From: an uncultured Bacilli bacterium
GTDB taxonomy: Bacteria > Bacillota_I > Bacilli_A > RF39 > UBA660
Assembly (NCBI GenBank): GCA_947626515.1
Contig: CANQSL010000001.1
Coordinates: 1-35,526, forward strand
Direction: 5' to 3'
DNA: 35,526 nucleotides
In this document: positions 7,791 through 16,995 of the stretch, piece by piece
Layout: every line of letters begins with the position of its first letter
How positions within the stretch are numbered: position 1 is the first letter of the stretch
Position numbers and translations under genes: made by a program
The notes under the pieces: model-generated
What the model saw: the letters and a program-made list of their open reading frames with translations, nothing else
What the model was told of the DNA's origin: nothing
Database searches by the model: none

Positions 7791-9120
7791 TTTTTTTATT
7801 TTTTTTAAAATTATTTTTTTCTAAAGTACTTATCAATCTTTCAATTCCCAAACTAGATAATATAATTATTGATACTTGAGGATTAAAATAGTATCTAGCT
7901 GCTACTTCAATTAATAAATATATTCCAAAATAAATAAATATATTGATTAAAAAGAAATAATATACATTATTTATCTTTTTATTTTTAAATAAACCTATAA
8001 ATATAAATATTATTATGACTAAATTAATTATTTTGGCATAATTTAATATTAAATCAATTATACTTTTTGAAAATTGTTTATTATTTTTAACATTAAACGT
8101 ATTGTCCAAATCATCATATAGCCATTGAATTTTTATCTTTTGATAAAATAAATTAGGAAGTTTTTTAAAATCTGTAATTCTTCTAATTATTTCTTCATTT
8201 TCTTTTTTTGTATCGGTCAAATAAATTTCATCCTCTATGTTGTTTTTACCATCATATTTATAATTAAATCCTATTAAAAACTTCCATTGTGGATTTGAAT
8301 TTCTAAAACCTATCTCATTAATATTAAATTTTATCATGGCTAAAGAAGCACCATTTGTAACTATTAGATACATAATTAATATTAACATCACATTTTTTAA
8401 TATTTCTTTAAACTTTTTATTTGTAAAAATTATATATACTATTATTGTTAAAATATAAACTATTCCCTCTGGTCTTTCTAAATTACTTACTCCCATTAAA
8501 AAACCTACAAGTAATAAATTAACAATATTTCTTTTTTTGAACAAAAATATATATATGGCTATTAACATCAACATCATTGCTAGTTGTTGATTACCTAAAA
8601 TTCCATTTAAATATAATGGATATAAAGATATAGCATATAATAAACTTACTATTCTCGCACTTTTTTCACTAGAAATCTTTTTTACTATATTATAAATAAC
8701 AACTGTTATTACAGTACTATATATACAATTTAATATCTTTAAAAATATAATGTTGTTTATAAATTTTAACATCAAAGCTTGATAAAATACATGAAATAAT
8801 TGATAACCCCATTGTGTAAAATAAAACTTATTAACAAAACTTAAATCTTTAAATAATACTTTTTCAGATGCATCATACATAATATAATAATCTGCCAATA
8901 TTTGATTATTTAGTAATAATATTGCAACTATTTTGGTTACTAAACAAAATATTATTAAAAATAAAGAAAAACGTTTTATATTTACTTTCTTTACAAATAA
9001 ATAAATAACCACAATAGACAAAATAGATAATAATATTCCATTTTCTAAAGTAGATATTGATATAAACAATCCTATTAAAATAAGCATTACATAAATAAAT
9101 ATTTTTTTTATCTTTTCCAT
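7777..9120 (-). CDS. GT-C-type polytopic membrane glycosyltransferase (predicted)
   Basis: This 447-aa protein has about ten membrane segments. A first external loop contains ADYYIMYDASE, where GT-C enzymes (PMT/ArnT/YfhO-like) keep their catalytic acidic residues, and a later loop has ERPEG. A soluble external stretch lies near residues 270-345 before the last helices. GT-C enzymes use a polyprenyl-phosphate sugar on the outer face, which fits the GtrB- and GtrA-like proteins encoded just downstream. The acceptor is unknown; the neighbouring surface glycan or a teichoic acid is likely. The ATG has a GAGGGAG ribosome site. Assignment rests on topology, a loop motif and context, so a related membrane transferase family is possible. 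Confidence 0.7.
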   Translation of the reverse strand: MEKIKKIFIYVMLILIGLFISISTLENGILLSILSIVVIYLFVKKVNIKRFSLFLIIFCLVTKIVAILLLNNQILADYYIMYDASEKVLFKDLSFVNKFYFTQWGYQLFHVFYQALMLKFINNIIFLKILNCIYSTVITVVIYNIVKKISSEKSARIVSLLYAISLYPLYLNGILGNQQLAMMLMLIAIYIFLFKKRNIVNLLLVGFLMGVSNLERPEGIVYILTIIVYIIFTNKKFKEILKNVMLILIMYLIVTNGASLAMIKFNINEIGFRNSNPQWKFLIGFNYKYDGKNNIEDEIYLTDTKKENEEIIRRITDFKKLPNLFYQKIKIQWLYDDLDNTFNVKNNKQFSKSIIDLILNYAKIINLVIIIFIFIGLFKNKKINNVYYFFLINIFIYFGIYLLIEVAARYYFNPQVSIIILSSLGIERLISTLEKNNFKKNKKIISN

Positions 9121-9380
9121 AAGTCTCCCTCATATAAATTAATTTAGCACTGTTAATCTAATATTATATTTTTATCCATTATTAAAAGCTGCATATTCTA
9201 TTAATCTGATTCAAAACATTATCATCTACTGAAGTCTTCCATATATTAAAATCATTACCATTTAGACTTCAACTCTAAAATGCATACAAACTTTGCATTT
9301 CTCTATTTTCTAATTGAAATATATCACATATCAAGTTTTGATTCAATTAAAATAATTTTTTTTTCTCCACATACAATTTT
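9121..9380. other. Gene-free stretch, possibly a decayed coding relic
   Basis: About 260 bp between two minus-strand genes hold no open frame. Read on the minus strand, one frame gives protein-like stretches such as NQNLICDIFQLENREMQSL and LNGNDFNIWKTSVDDNV, broken by in-frame stops. This could be the remains of a gene lost from the glycan locus, or chance in AT-rich DNA. No RNA gene or IS end was recognised. Confidence 0.3.
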
Positions 9381-9383
9381 TAT

Positions 9384-9410
9384 AAAAAAACATTATGCTC
9401 TAATGTTTTT
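9384..9410 (-). terminator. Terminator of the long glycan operon
   Basis: On the minus strand AAAAACATTA-GAGCA-TAATGTTTTTTT forms a perfect 10-bp stem with a 5-nt loop and a T-run. The stop codon of the 1082-aa fusion lies inside the hairpin, so the last gene ends in its own terminator. Confidence 0.85.
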
Positions 9411-12400
9411 CTTTAAATACTTTAAATAAAAATCTAATATTATATTTAATAAATCTAACTATTCTTTTTGGCTCTCTTAAAATTCTATATAGCCATTCTA
9501 AATTAAGTAAAATAAATATTTTAGGAGCTCTTTTTATTTTCCCACTTAAAACATCAAATGCTCCTCCAACTCCTACAAATATTCCTTTATCAAATAGCGA
9601 AAGATTTTCGTATATTAATTTTTCCTGCAACGGTATGCCCATGCCAACTAATACAACATCAGGTTTTGTAGTACTAATATACTCCATAACAGCTCGTTTG
9701 TCTTTAATATAACCATTAGTTGCACCTACAAGTTTTATTTTTGGATACTTTTTATTAATAATATTTTCAAATTTTTCTATTATTTCTTCCTTTGCACCGA
9801 ACAAATATACTTTATATTTTTTTTCATTAGCTAATTCCAACAAATATTCAGCTAAATCTACACCGGTTATACGCTTTTTCACTTTATAACCTAAATAATT
9901 AGCACATTTAACTACTGAAGCTCCATCTGGAATTATTAGATTTTTATGATCATATAATAAATTATTCATCTCAATATCGCTTCTTGCTAGCATATAAGTT
10001 TCTGGGTTAGATGTGACTATAAAAGTTTTTTCTTTATTTTTTAATTTATTTTTTACTATATCATAGAATTCTTTTTTAGTACCTAAATATAAATTATTAA
10101 ATAACCCATTTTCGTGAATGTTTGAAAAAAATTCTATATTATAACTTTCAACAGTTTCAAATGAATATTTTTTTGCTATATCTAATGACCTTTTTTGATA
10201 TTCTTTTCTCATATTTTCATCATCTATTAAAGAATTTATTGATTTTATCATTTCTTCTTTATTTCTATCTTTAATAAGTATTCCCTTATCATCAGATAAT
10301 ATTTCACATGCACCTAAAGCACTAGAAAAAGCTACTATTGGAAGTCCATGGCTAGCTGCTTCTAACAATACTAAACCAAAAGATTCTTCTAAAGAAGTCA
10401 TGACATATATTGACGAGTCACAATAAATTTCATTTAATTCTAAAGAATTCTTAAATCCTAATATTTTAACTTTATCATTTAAATCTAATTCTTTTATTAA
10501 AGATTTTAAATTACTTTTTTCTTTACCATCACCAACAATGTTTAATTCCCAATTAGGATGTTTATAAGATACCTCTTTAAAAAGATATATTAAATCGTCA
10601 AAACCTTTTTCTTTACTCAGTCTTCCAACAGATATAATTGATTTTTTATCTAGATTAGAAATACTTCCATCAGTTTCTACAAACATTTGATTAGTAACAA
10701 TTTTATAAGCATACTTTGTATATTTTTCTTTATAATAGTTAGTTAAATAATTACTGCTTGGCATTAAATAATCCACGCCATTTAATATTTTTTTTAATTT
10801 TTTAAAATAAGTTTTTTTATTATTATGGTAAATATGTTCTTGAGCAATTTTAATGTTTTTATAATTATTATAATTAATTAATTTTAATGAAAAATCAGCT
10901 CTAGTAGATATTATTATTTCACTATTACAGTCAATCATAGACTTTATAAGCATATTATTTTTATAATACAATACTTTAACAGAATATAATCCTTCCTTAA
11001 AAATATTAAATATATTTTTACTCTTCAAAGCTTTTAAAAACTTTGGTTTATTGGGATATATTTTTTTATCATTTAGATAAGTTATTTTTACATTATCTTT
11101 TATATTATAAGGCAATTTATCAAGTAAATTGTATACTGAAATAATTTCAACATTATAATTTTTAGATAACATATTAGCCTTATTTATAACATCTCTTTCA
11201 ATACCACCATAATTTAAATGAAGAGCATATATGCTAACTTTATTTTTCTCTATGTTTTGTTTTTTAGTATTTATCAATCCTAATTCATAAAATGCTAGAA
11301 TAAAATATAAAGAAATATATATACTTACAGCCGGAGCTATAAAAGCATGACCACTTATACATGATATACAAAATATCATTCCTAGCATCAAACTATAATA
11401 AATGATACTACTATTTAATTTTTTTAATTTTATCAATTTAAATAAATAATATAAATAAGGAAGAAATACAATTATAAATGCTATTAATCCAGAATGAAAA
11501 TAAATATCAAGTGGGTCTACTTCTATTAATTTTTCAATTCTTTTGTTATTTATAGCTGAAGTATTTACATATCCTAATCCTAAAAATAAAGTTTTTGCAC
11601 TCATATTTTTTTGTTGTATTAAATACGTGATACCATAATATTTGTTTCTGCCACTTAAAATTTTTCCTCCATACTTATTTATAAATTCTCCTAAAAAAAC
11701 TTTTTTATTTAATTCTTCTTCTAAAGCTGCAATCTCTTTTTCAATTTTTGTTTTCTTTTTTTGCTTTTTAGTAGTTGTTTGTGTTGTTTTCTTTGTTGTT
11801 TTTTCACTAACTTTTTCTGAAACTTCTTTATCTTGAATTCCTAAGGCCATTTTAAAATTATCTAAAGAATTAGATGTTGAAAAAATTAAAATAGACGCTA
11901 TAAACAAAATAGATGAAAATATAATAATTTTTTTATGATTATTTTTATTAGTTTTATAAAATAAGCTAATTAAAAATATAATAAAACAATCTATAATAAT
12001 TCCTACCATGCTAGCTTTAGTACCAATAGTAGAAATTATTAAAATTATTACTATTGGAAGAATTACCCAATAACTCTTTTTGGTTTTCAAAATACTATAT
12101 ATGTACGGGAATAATAAAACCAATATTATTGAAATCTCATTACCAGCAAAAAACCACCCTACCTTGCCAGGAATATCTCCGTCAACATATGTATCAAATC
12201 CAGTATTAGTTATCAAAGGTACAAATAATAATACGCAATACGTAATAAGCGTTATTTTTAAAATATTATCTAGTTCACCTTTTGATAGTTTATTATCATC
12301 AAAATAACAAAATAAACATGATAAAAGCATAGGAAAATATAATATTTTAGCTAAATACATTGTTTCAGTAACAAAACTATTTATTGTTAAGTATTTTATT

Positions 12401-12648
12401 TTACTTACATAATATAAAATTATATATATAAATATTAAAAATATATATCCTATACAAAGCTTCTTATATTTAGATGTACTTCTAAAGAATAAATAGAACA
12501 ACATTATTGCTAAAAATAATACTTTAATAACAATACCTAAACTTAATGGGGGATTATACAATCTAGTTGTTAATGAAGTTATTAAATCTATTATGGGAAG
12601 CAATAATAAAAATACATACATCTTTTTTTTATTAAACATAAACTTCAC
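9400..12648 (-). CDS. Triple fusion: ligase/polymerase-like domain, GT4, TagA-type GT26
   Basis: This 1082-aa protein joins three parts in one uninterrupted frame. Residues 1-455 are a polytopic O-antigen ligase/polymerase (WaaL/Wzy-like) domain with about 11 helices, an SGRNKYYG motif and a Lys/Thr-rich loop at about 280-312. Residues about 468-835 are a GT4 transferase, from KVSIYALHLNYGGIERDV through SVGRLSKEKGFDDL to SLEESFGLVLLEA. Residues about 850-1082 are a WecG/TagA/CpsF (GT26) domain with TSNPETYMLARSD, IPDGASVV, ITGVDL and VGVGGAFDVLSG. GT26 enzymes add the second sugar (ManNAc in TagA) to undecaprenyl-PP-GlcNAc. The two transferase domains would face the cytosol. It has its own candidate promoter and a GAGGTGAA ribosome site, and ends the exporter operon. 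Confidence 0.9.
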   Translation of the reverse strand: MKFMFNKKKMYVFLLLLPIIDLITSLTTRLYNPPLSLGIVIKVLFLAIMLFYLFFRSTSKYKKLCIGYIFLIFIYIILYYVSKIKYLTINSFVTETMYLAKILYFPMLLSCLFCYFDDNKLSKGELDNILKITLITYCVLLFVPLITNTGFDTYVDGDIPGKVGWFFAGNEISIILVLLFPYIYSILKTKKSYWVILPIVIILIISTIGTKASMVGIIIDCFIIFLISLFYKTNKNNHKKIIIFSSILFIASILIFSTSNSLDNFKMALGIQDKEVSEKVSEKTTKKTTQTTTKKQKKKTKIEKEIAALEEELNKKVFLGEFINKYGGKILSGRNKYYGITYLIQQKNMSAKTLFLGLGYVNTSAINNKRIEKLIEVDPLDIYFHSGLIAFIIVFLPYLYYLFKLIKLKKLNSSIIYYSLMLGMIFCISCISGHAFIAPAVSIYISLYFILAFYELGLINTKKQNIEKNKVSIYALHLNYGGIERDVINKANMLSKNYNVEIISVYNLLDKLPYNIKDNVKITYLNDKKIYPNKPKFLKALKSKNIFNIFKEGLYSVKVLYYKNNMLIKSMIDCNSEIIISTRADFSLKLINYNNYKNIKIAQEHIYHNNKKTYFKKLKKILNGVDYLMPSSNYLTNYYKEKYTKYAYKIVTNQMFVETDGSISNLDKKSIISVGRLSKEKGFDDLIYLFKEVSYKHPNWELNIVGDGKEKSNLKSLIKELDLNDKVKILGFKNSLELNEIYCDSSIYVMTSLEESFGLVLLEAASHGLPIVAFSSALGACEILSDDKGILIKDRNKEEMIKSINSLIDDENMRKEYQKRSLDIAKKYSFETVESYNIEFFSNIHENGLFNNLYLGTKKEFYDIVKNKLKNKEKTFIVTSNPETYMLARSDIEMNNLLYDHKNLIIPDGASVVKCANYLGYKVKKRITGVDLAEYLLELANEKKYKVYLFGAKEEIIEKFENIINKKYPKIKLVGATNGYIKDKRAVMEYISTTKPDVVLVGMGIPLQEKLIYENLSLFDKGIFVGVGGAFDVLSGKIKRAPKIFILLNLEWLYRILREPKRIVRFIKYNIRFLFKVFKEKH

Positions 12649-12663
12649 CTCGCATTTAATAAA

Positions 12664-12691
12664 ATTATATCAAGACAATCAAAAAAGTGAA
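12664..12691 (-). promoter_or_regulatory. Internal promoter upstream of the triple fusion
   Basis: On the minus strand TTCACT (12686-12691), 16 bp and TATAAT (12664-12669) form a promoter, with a TGA extended -10. It lies in the only gap over 15 bp (47 bp) in this operon, so the fusion gene may be expressed apart from the upstream genes. Confidence 0.5.
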
Positions 12692-12695
12692 ACAA

Positions 12696-15050
12696 TTATT
12701 TTTTTATAAAATAAAGTATTAATTTAAATATTATTATAAAAACTGAAAAAATAGATTTTATAAAAAATTTAATAAAATATATGAAATAGAATAATACATT
12801 TTTTACGTATTTTGCAAGTCCAAAAAGTAAATTATAAATAAATTTTTTAAAATTTCTTAAACAGTCTAAAATATTTTTTACTTCTGGCAAAATACCATAT
12901 TTCGAAATACTTTTTTTTATACTTTCTTTATTTTCATCCTTATATATAAATTCATTTTCGCCAGTAATTAAATCATATTTAAATTGTTTTTTATAGTATT
13001 CTCTAGTTAACCAAGAATGTAAATTATATTCTTGAATTAACACTAATTCACATATTTTTTCATATGAATCCTTAATTTTTTCATTTCCATCTTTTAATAA
13101 TAAATCAACTTCGCTTTCAAAATTACTAACTAAAGAATTAATGTTAAATTTATTTAAAATTATTTTTCTACAATTTTTCGATAATAAAGAATAATTACTT
13201 AAAACTTCATTTATTGAATTTTCATACAATTTTATTTCTTCTTTTTCATTTGAATAAGATTCTTTTATTATTTTTCCTACATTATCGTTAATTAATTCTG
13301 CTTGGCCTCCAACATTAGCTGAAACAACCGGCTTTCCCATTGATAATGCTTCAAAAGAAGTTAATGCCAATCCTTCTAATGAAGAACATATAATAACAAT
13401 ATCACTTACAGCATAAACTTCTTTTGAATTTGCCCATCCTAAGAGAATAACATTTTTATTTAAATTGTTAACTCTTATATATCTTTTTAATTCTTTGTAT
13501 AAAGGGCCATCCCCAGCTAATAAAAATAACAATTTTTTATTACTCTTTAACATTTTTTTTGCTAACTTAATAAAAAACAATGGACGTTTTTCATCGCTTA
13601 AACGACCTACAAAAGAAATTACTTTATAATCAGATGTAATACCGTACTTATTTTTTAAGAAAGAAATATCACAATCATTAATATTATATTTTTCAGGATC
13701 AGTTCCTATATATAATGTTTTTACATTTGATTTTTTAAAATAAGTTTCTAATTGACTTTTTGTAAAATTATTGCATGTATACGTTTTATCAATATAATTA
13801 TCAAAAAGTTCTGTATATCTTGCAAATCCACCTTTTCCATCATTTAACTCAATTGCATGAACATAATCTATTATCTTAATACTCGGAAATTTATTTTTAA
13901 TCGCAGGAAAAAAACTATATCCTTCGGCACTATTACTATCAAAAACAATTTTAATATTTCTTGACTCTACTAAATATAATACAAACTTCAAATAATCTTT
14001 TCTTTCTAAAAAAGATGCTAATTCATATATTTTATCACAATACTTAGTAAATTCATTCCTGATTTCATTTTCAGAAACTCTCGTTGTTATAATTATAGTT
14101 TCATATTTATTTTTATTTAACAATTTTATAAGATTTAAATTAAAAATATCTGCACCGCCAAGCTGCATCCAAGGTATAATAAATAATATTGGAATTTTTT
14201 TCGTATTCTTATAATAAGGAACTAGAAAATCTATATTTGTATCAACTAAAGGAGCAACATCCCCGATTTCAGGAAATTGAATCACTTTTAAATCATCATT
14301 TACTTTTGGCGTTAAAGAATTAATATAATTCATTGCCTTATCATTATTATTTTGTGCTCTGGAAAATTCTCCTTTTGAGGTTTTTCTATACCAAAATAGT
14401 GGAGTGCTTATTTTCATAGGGATTTTATTTGCAGCCATTAATTTTAACCACAATCCCCAATCTTCATACATATTCTTTTCTTTTATACCAAAACCGCCAA
14501 CTTCTAAAAATGCCGATTTTCTTACCATAGATGATATATATATAATATTATTTTCTTTTTCAAGTCTTGCATTTAAAAATGATTCACCTACATACTCTTC
14601 ATCTCCAAAATTTATAATTGCAGGGCAAACAAAATCTGCTTCTTTATTACATTCCAAACTCCAATATAATATTTCTAATGTTGTTGGTTCTATTAAATCA
14701 TCACTATCTAAAAAAAACAAATATTTTACACTAGATGAACTTTTATTAACTGCAAAATCTCTTGCAACCGAAGGACCTCCATTTGTTTTTTTATATACTT
14801 TTATCCTACTATCAATTTTATTTACCGTATCCAAAATTTTTAAACTATCTTTATCCGTACTACCATCATCAACAATAATCCATTCATAATACGGGAAAGT
14901 TTGAGATAATACACTATTTTTTGTTAACAAAAATTCTTCTTTTGAATTATAAAAAGGAGTTATAATCGCAATTAATGGTTCTTTTTTATTTATTGGTTCT
15001 TCCTGCTTTATTAATTTACTAGGTATATCTTTGAAATCTACTATTCTCAT
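12696..15050 (-). CDS. Bifunctional GT2-GT4 glycosyltransferase
   Basis: Residues about 26-240 are a GT2 domain: LIAIITPFYNSKEEF, then FLDSDDLIEP as the DXD motif. Residues about 283-650 are a separate GT4 domain: LFIIPWMQLGGADIFNLNL, SFVGRLSDEKRPLFF, LLAGDGPLYKEL and the SSLEGLALTSFEA nucleotide-sugar site. The last 50 residues are strongly hydrophobic (NVLFYFIYFIKFFIKSIFS and beyond), so the protein is probably tethered to the membrane by its C-terminus. Two transferases in one chain would add two successive linkages to the growing lipid-linked glycan; the sugars are unknown. The GAGGAGG ribosome site overlaps the stop codon of the upstream GT4, showing tight operon packing. Confidence 0.92.
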   Translation of the reverse strand: MRIVDFKDIPSKLIKQEEPINKKEPLIAIITPFYNSKEEFLLTKNSVLSQTFPYYEWIIVDDGSTDKDSLKILDTVNKIDSRIKVYKKTNGGPSVARDFAVNKSSSSVKYLFFLDSDDLIEPTTLEILYWSLECNKEADFVCPAIINFGDEEYVGESFLNARLEKENNIIYISSMVRKSAFLEVGGFGIKEKNMYEDWGLWLKLMAANKIPMKISTPLFWYRKTSKGEFSRAQNNNDKAMNYINSLTPKVNDDLKVIQFPEIGDVAPLVDTNIDFLVPYYKNTKKIPILFIIPWMQLGGADIFNLNLIKLLNKNKYETIIITTRVSENEIRNEFTKYCDKIYELASFLERKDYLKFVLYLVESRNIKIVFDSNSAEGYSFFPAIKNKFPSIKIIDYVHAIELNDGKGGFARYTELFDNYIDKTYTCNNFTKSQLETYFKKSNVKTLYIGTDPEKYNINDCDISFLKNKYGITSDYKVISFVGRLSDEKRPLFFIKLAKKMLKSNKKLLFLLAGDGPLYKELKRYIRVNNLNKNVILLGWANSKEVYAVSDIVIICSSLEGLALTSFEALSMGKPVVSANVGGQAELINDNVGKIIKESYSNEKEEIKLYENSINEVLSNYSLLSKNCRKIILNKFNINSLVSNFESEVDLLLKDGNEKIKDSYEKICELVLIQEYNLHSWLTREYYKKQFKYDLITGENEFIYKDENKESIKKSISKYGILPEVKNILDCLRNFKKFIYNLLFGLAKYVKNVLFYFIYFIKFFIKSIFSVFIIIFKLILYFIKK

Positions 15051-15059
15051 TTTGCCTCC

Positions 15060-16241
15060 TCATTTCAAGAATTTGCTAATAATTTTTTTAAAATTACTCG
15101 TTTTTTTAGTATTATAGTTATTATATATTATTTCTATTTCCTCATATAAATTTTTGTAATTAATGTTTATAATATCATTAATTAAATATAAGTTATTTCT
15201 AATATCTAAATTTTTTTGTATAAATTTATAATTGAAATTTAAGAATTTTTTATAATCTTTAATATTTTTTAAATAGTCCATTGTCTCTTGATATGATGTA
15301 TCAGGTAAATTATTTCCAGAAAAATTCTCTGAACTTGCTATTTTTATATTATTTTTTGTCACTAAACCTTTAAATCCATTATATCCAGAAATAATTGCAA
15401 ATCTTTTCATTCCTATTGCTTCTAATATACATCTATCTACTCCTATAACTATATCAGATTTTTCAATATAACTAACAACATCGTCTGTAAAACCAAGCAT
15501 TTCATAATCCTTAATTTTATACTCATCTAATAATTCAATTATTTTATTATAACAAGGTCCGTCACCTAAAAATAATAATTTTACATTATTACTTGTTTTT
15601 TTATAAGTAGCAAAAAATTCAATTGCATTTTTTATGCCAAGCATTTTTTCTTCAGCAAATCTACCCATAATCAAAAATTTTTTTATATCCTTTACTATAT
15701 TTTTGCACATAAATGTATGAAGATCTAAAGAATTGTTTAATACAATATACTTATTGCTATTAATTTTAAATAATTCAGAGTGTTTTCTTTTTGTTTCTTC
15801 TGTAATAGTTACAATTTTATATGCATTGGAAAAATATATATTAAATAAATCTTTATATACAGGAAATGTATTAATAAACCAATTAAACACATCGAAAATA
15901 ATTGAATGTACGTATGCAACATATGGAATCCCTAACTTTATACAGGCAGGTAAAGTTGATAAAATACAGGGATATTGATTTATGTGTACTTCTGTTACAT
16001 TGTATTTTTTTATAATTTTTTCTATTATATTACTAGATTTAAAATCAATATTATATAATAATGGAAATTCATGATTTATTACTTTCGCACCTAATTTTTT
16101 TAATCGCTTATAATATGTTCCTTTTTTAGCTAAAATTATAACATTATGCCCTTGTTCAATAAAAATTTTGGTTTGATTGTAAACGTAAGTCTCTACTCCT
16201 CCTATGTTTAGTTGTTCTAAAACAATCAATATAGATTTCAT
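15060..16241 (-). CDS. GT4 family glycosyltransferase
   Basis: This 393-aa enzyme has the GT-B fold marks of family GT4: an N-terminal VLEQLNIGGVETYVYNQ glycine loop, MGRFAEEKMLGIKNAIEF at the start of the second domain, LLFLGDGPCYNKI and a nucleotide-sugar region with IVIGVDRCILEAI. The last motif is weaker than usual: the common E-x7-E pair is reduced to one clear Glu, as seen in some divergent capsule transferases. It should act at the inner face of the membrane on an undecaprenyl-linked acceptor. It lies 13 bp downstream of the ABC ATPase gene with an AGGAG ribosome site and 9 bp upstream of the GT2-GT4 gene. Donor and linkage cannot be read from sequence. Confidence 0.9.
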   Translation of the reverse strand: MKSILIVLEQLNIGGVETYVYNQTKIFIEQGHNVIILAKKGTYYKRLKKLGAKVINHEFPLLYNIDFKSSNIIEKIIKKYNVTEVHINQYPCILSTLPACIKLGIPYVAYVHSIIFDVFNWFINTFPVYKDLFNIYFSNAYKIVTITEETKRKHSELFKINSNKYIVLNNSLDLHTFMCKNIVKDIKKFLIMGRFAEEKMLGIKNAIEFFATYKKTSNNVKLLFLGDGPCYNKIIELLDEYKIKDYEMLGFTDDVVSYIEKSDIVIGVDRCILEAIGMKRFAIISGYNGFKGLVTKNNIKIASSENFSGNNLPDTSYQETMDYLKNIKDYKKFLNFNYKFIQKNLDIRNNLYLINDIININYKNLYEEIEIIYNNYNTKKTSNFKKIISKFLK

Positions 16242-16254
16242 ATATAACTCCTGT

Positions 16255-16986
16255 CTAACTCATTTGTCTTTTAAAATATTTGTCACAAACTTTATTAGCA
16301 TTTCCAATTTCTACAATTTTTCCATGATCTAACCAAATGACTTTAGAACAAATTTCCTTAATTGACTCTAAAGAATGTGAAACGTATAAAACTGTAGTTC
16401 CTCCCTTAATTAATTCCATCATTTTATTTTTACTTTTTTCTTGAAATTTAATATCGCCAACTGATAAAATTTCATCTACTATTAAAATTTCAGGATTAAC
16501 TATTGTTGCTATTGAAAAAGCTAATTTAGCAATCATACCAGACGAAAAATTTTTAACGGGCACGTCTAAAAAATCTACTAATTCGGAAAATTCTACTATT
16601 TCATCAAATTTTTCTTCTAAAAACTTTTTAGAATATCCCATTACTGCACCATTTAAATAAATATTTTCTCTTGCTGTTAATTCTAAATCAAACCCAGCTC
16701 CTAATTCTATCATAGGAGATACAACTCCATTAACTTGAATACTTCCACTTGTGGGCTTCATAACACCACTGACTATTTTAAGAAGCGTTGACTTCCCAGC
16801 ACCATTTGCGCCTATTAAACCAATTACTTCTCCTTTTTTTATATGAAAAGTAACATTATCCAAAGCCATAAAATATTCTTTTTTCTTCCTTTTTTTAAAA
16901 GATAATAAATTTATAAATGCTTCTTTAAAAGAATAATCTTCTATACCTAAGTCATATTTCATAGATACATTATTAACTGTAATCAT
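16255..16986 (-). CDS. ABC polysaccharide/teichoic acid exporter, ATP-binding subunit (TagH/RfbE-like)
   Basis: The 243-aa ATPase powers export of a lipid-linked glycan through the adjacent permease. Seen directly are Walker A GANGAGKST near residue 60, the signature NFSSGMIAKLAF, the Walker B plus D-loop segment LIVDEILSVGD, and the switch His in YVSHSLESI. The N-terminal VSMKYDLGIEDYSFKEAF extension and the VDE-SVGD form are typical of the TagH/RfbE/Wzt branch. It stops at the ATPase core and lacks the C-terminal glycan-binding domain of Wzt or the tail of B. subtilis TagH, so any end-of-chain recognition must lie elsewhere. The AGGAGG ribosome site overlaps the permease stop region. Confidence 0.93.
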   Translation of the reverse strand: MITVNNVSMKYDLGIEDYSFKEAFINLLSFKKRKKKEYFMALDNVTFHIKKGEVIGLIGANGAGKSTLLKIVSGVMKPTSGSIQVNGVVSPMIELGAGFDLELTARENIYLNGAVMGYSKKFLEEKFDEIVEFSELVDFLDVPVKNFSSGMIAKLAFSIATIVNPEILIVDEILSVGDIKFQEKSKNKMMELIKGGTTVLYVSHSLESIKEICSKVIWLDHGKIVEIGNANKVCDKYFKRQMS

Positions 16987-16995
16987 AAATACCTC

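Noticed and set aside
7741-7830. Runs of T and A as phase-variation switches
   Set aside because: Runs of 7-9 A or T are common across this AT-rich window, and none is at a place that clearly switches a gene.
8906-9133. 75-aa minus ORF overlapping the start of the GT-C gene
   Set aside because: It is an alternate frame of the GT-C gene; the GAGGGAG site and membrane topology support the longer frame.
11642-12307. Plus-strand ORFs of 64-75 aa inside the triple fusion
   Set aside because: They mirror the minus-strand coding sequence and have no ribosome site or promoter.
14404-14889. 161-aa plus-strand ORF opposite the GT2-GT4 gene
   Set aside because: It is long only because the low-GC antisense frame lacks stops; the minus frame has all GT2 motifs.
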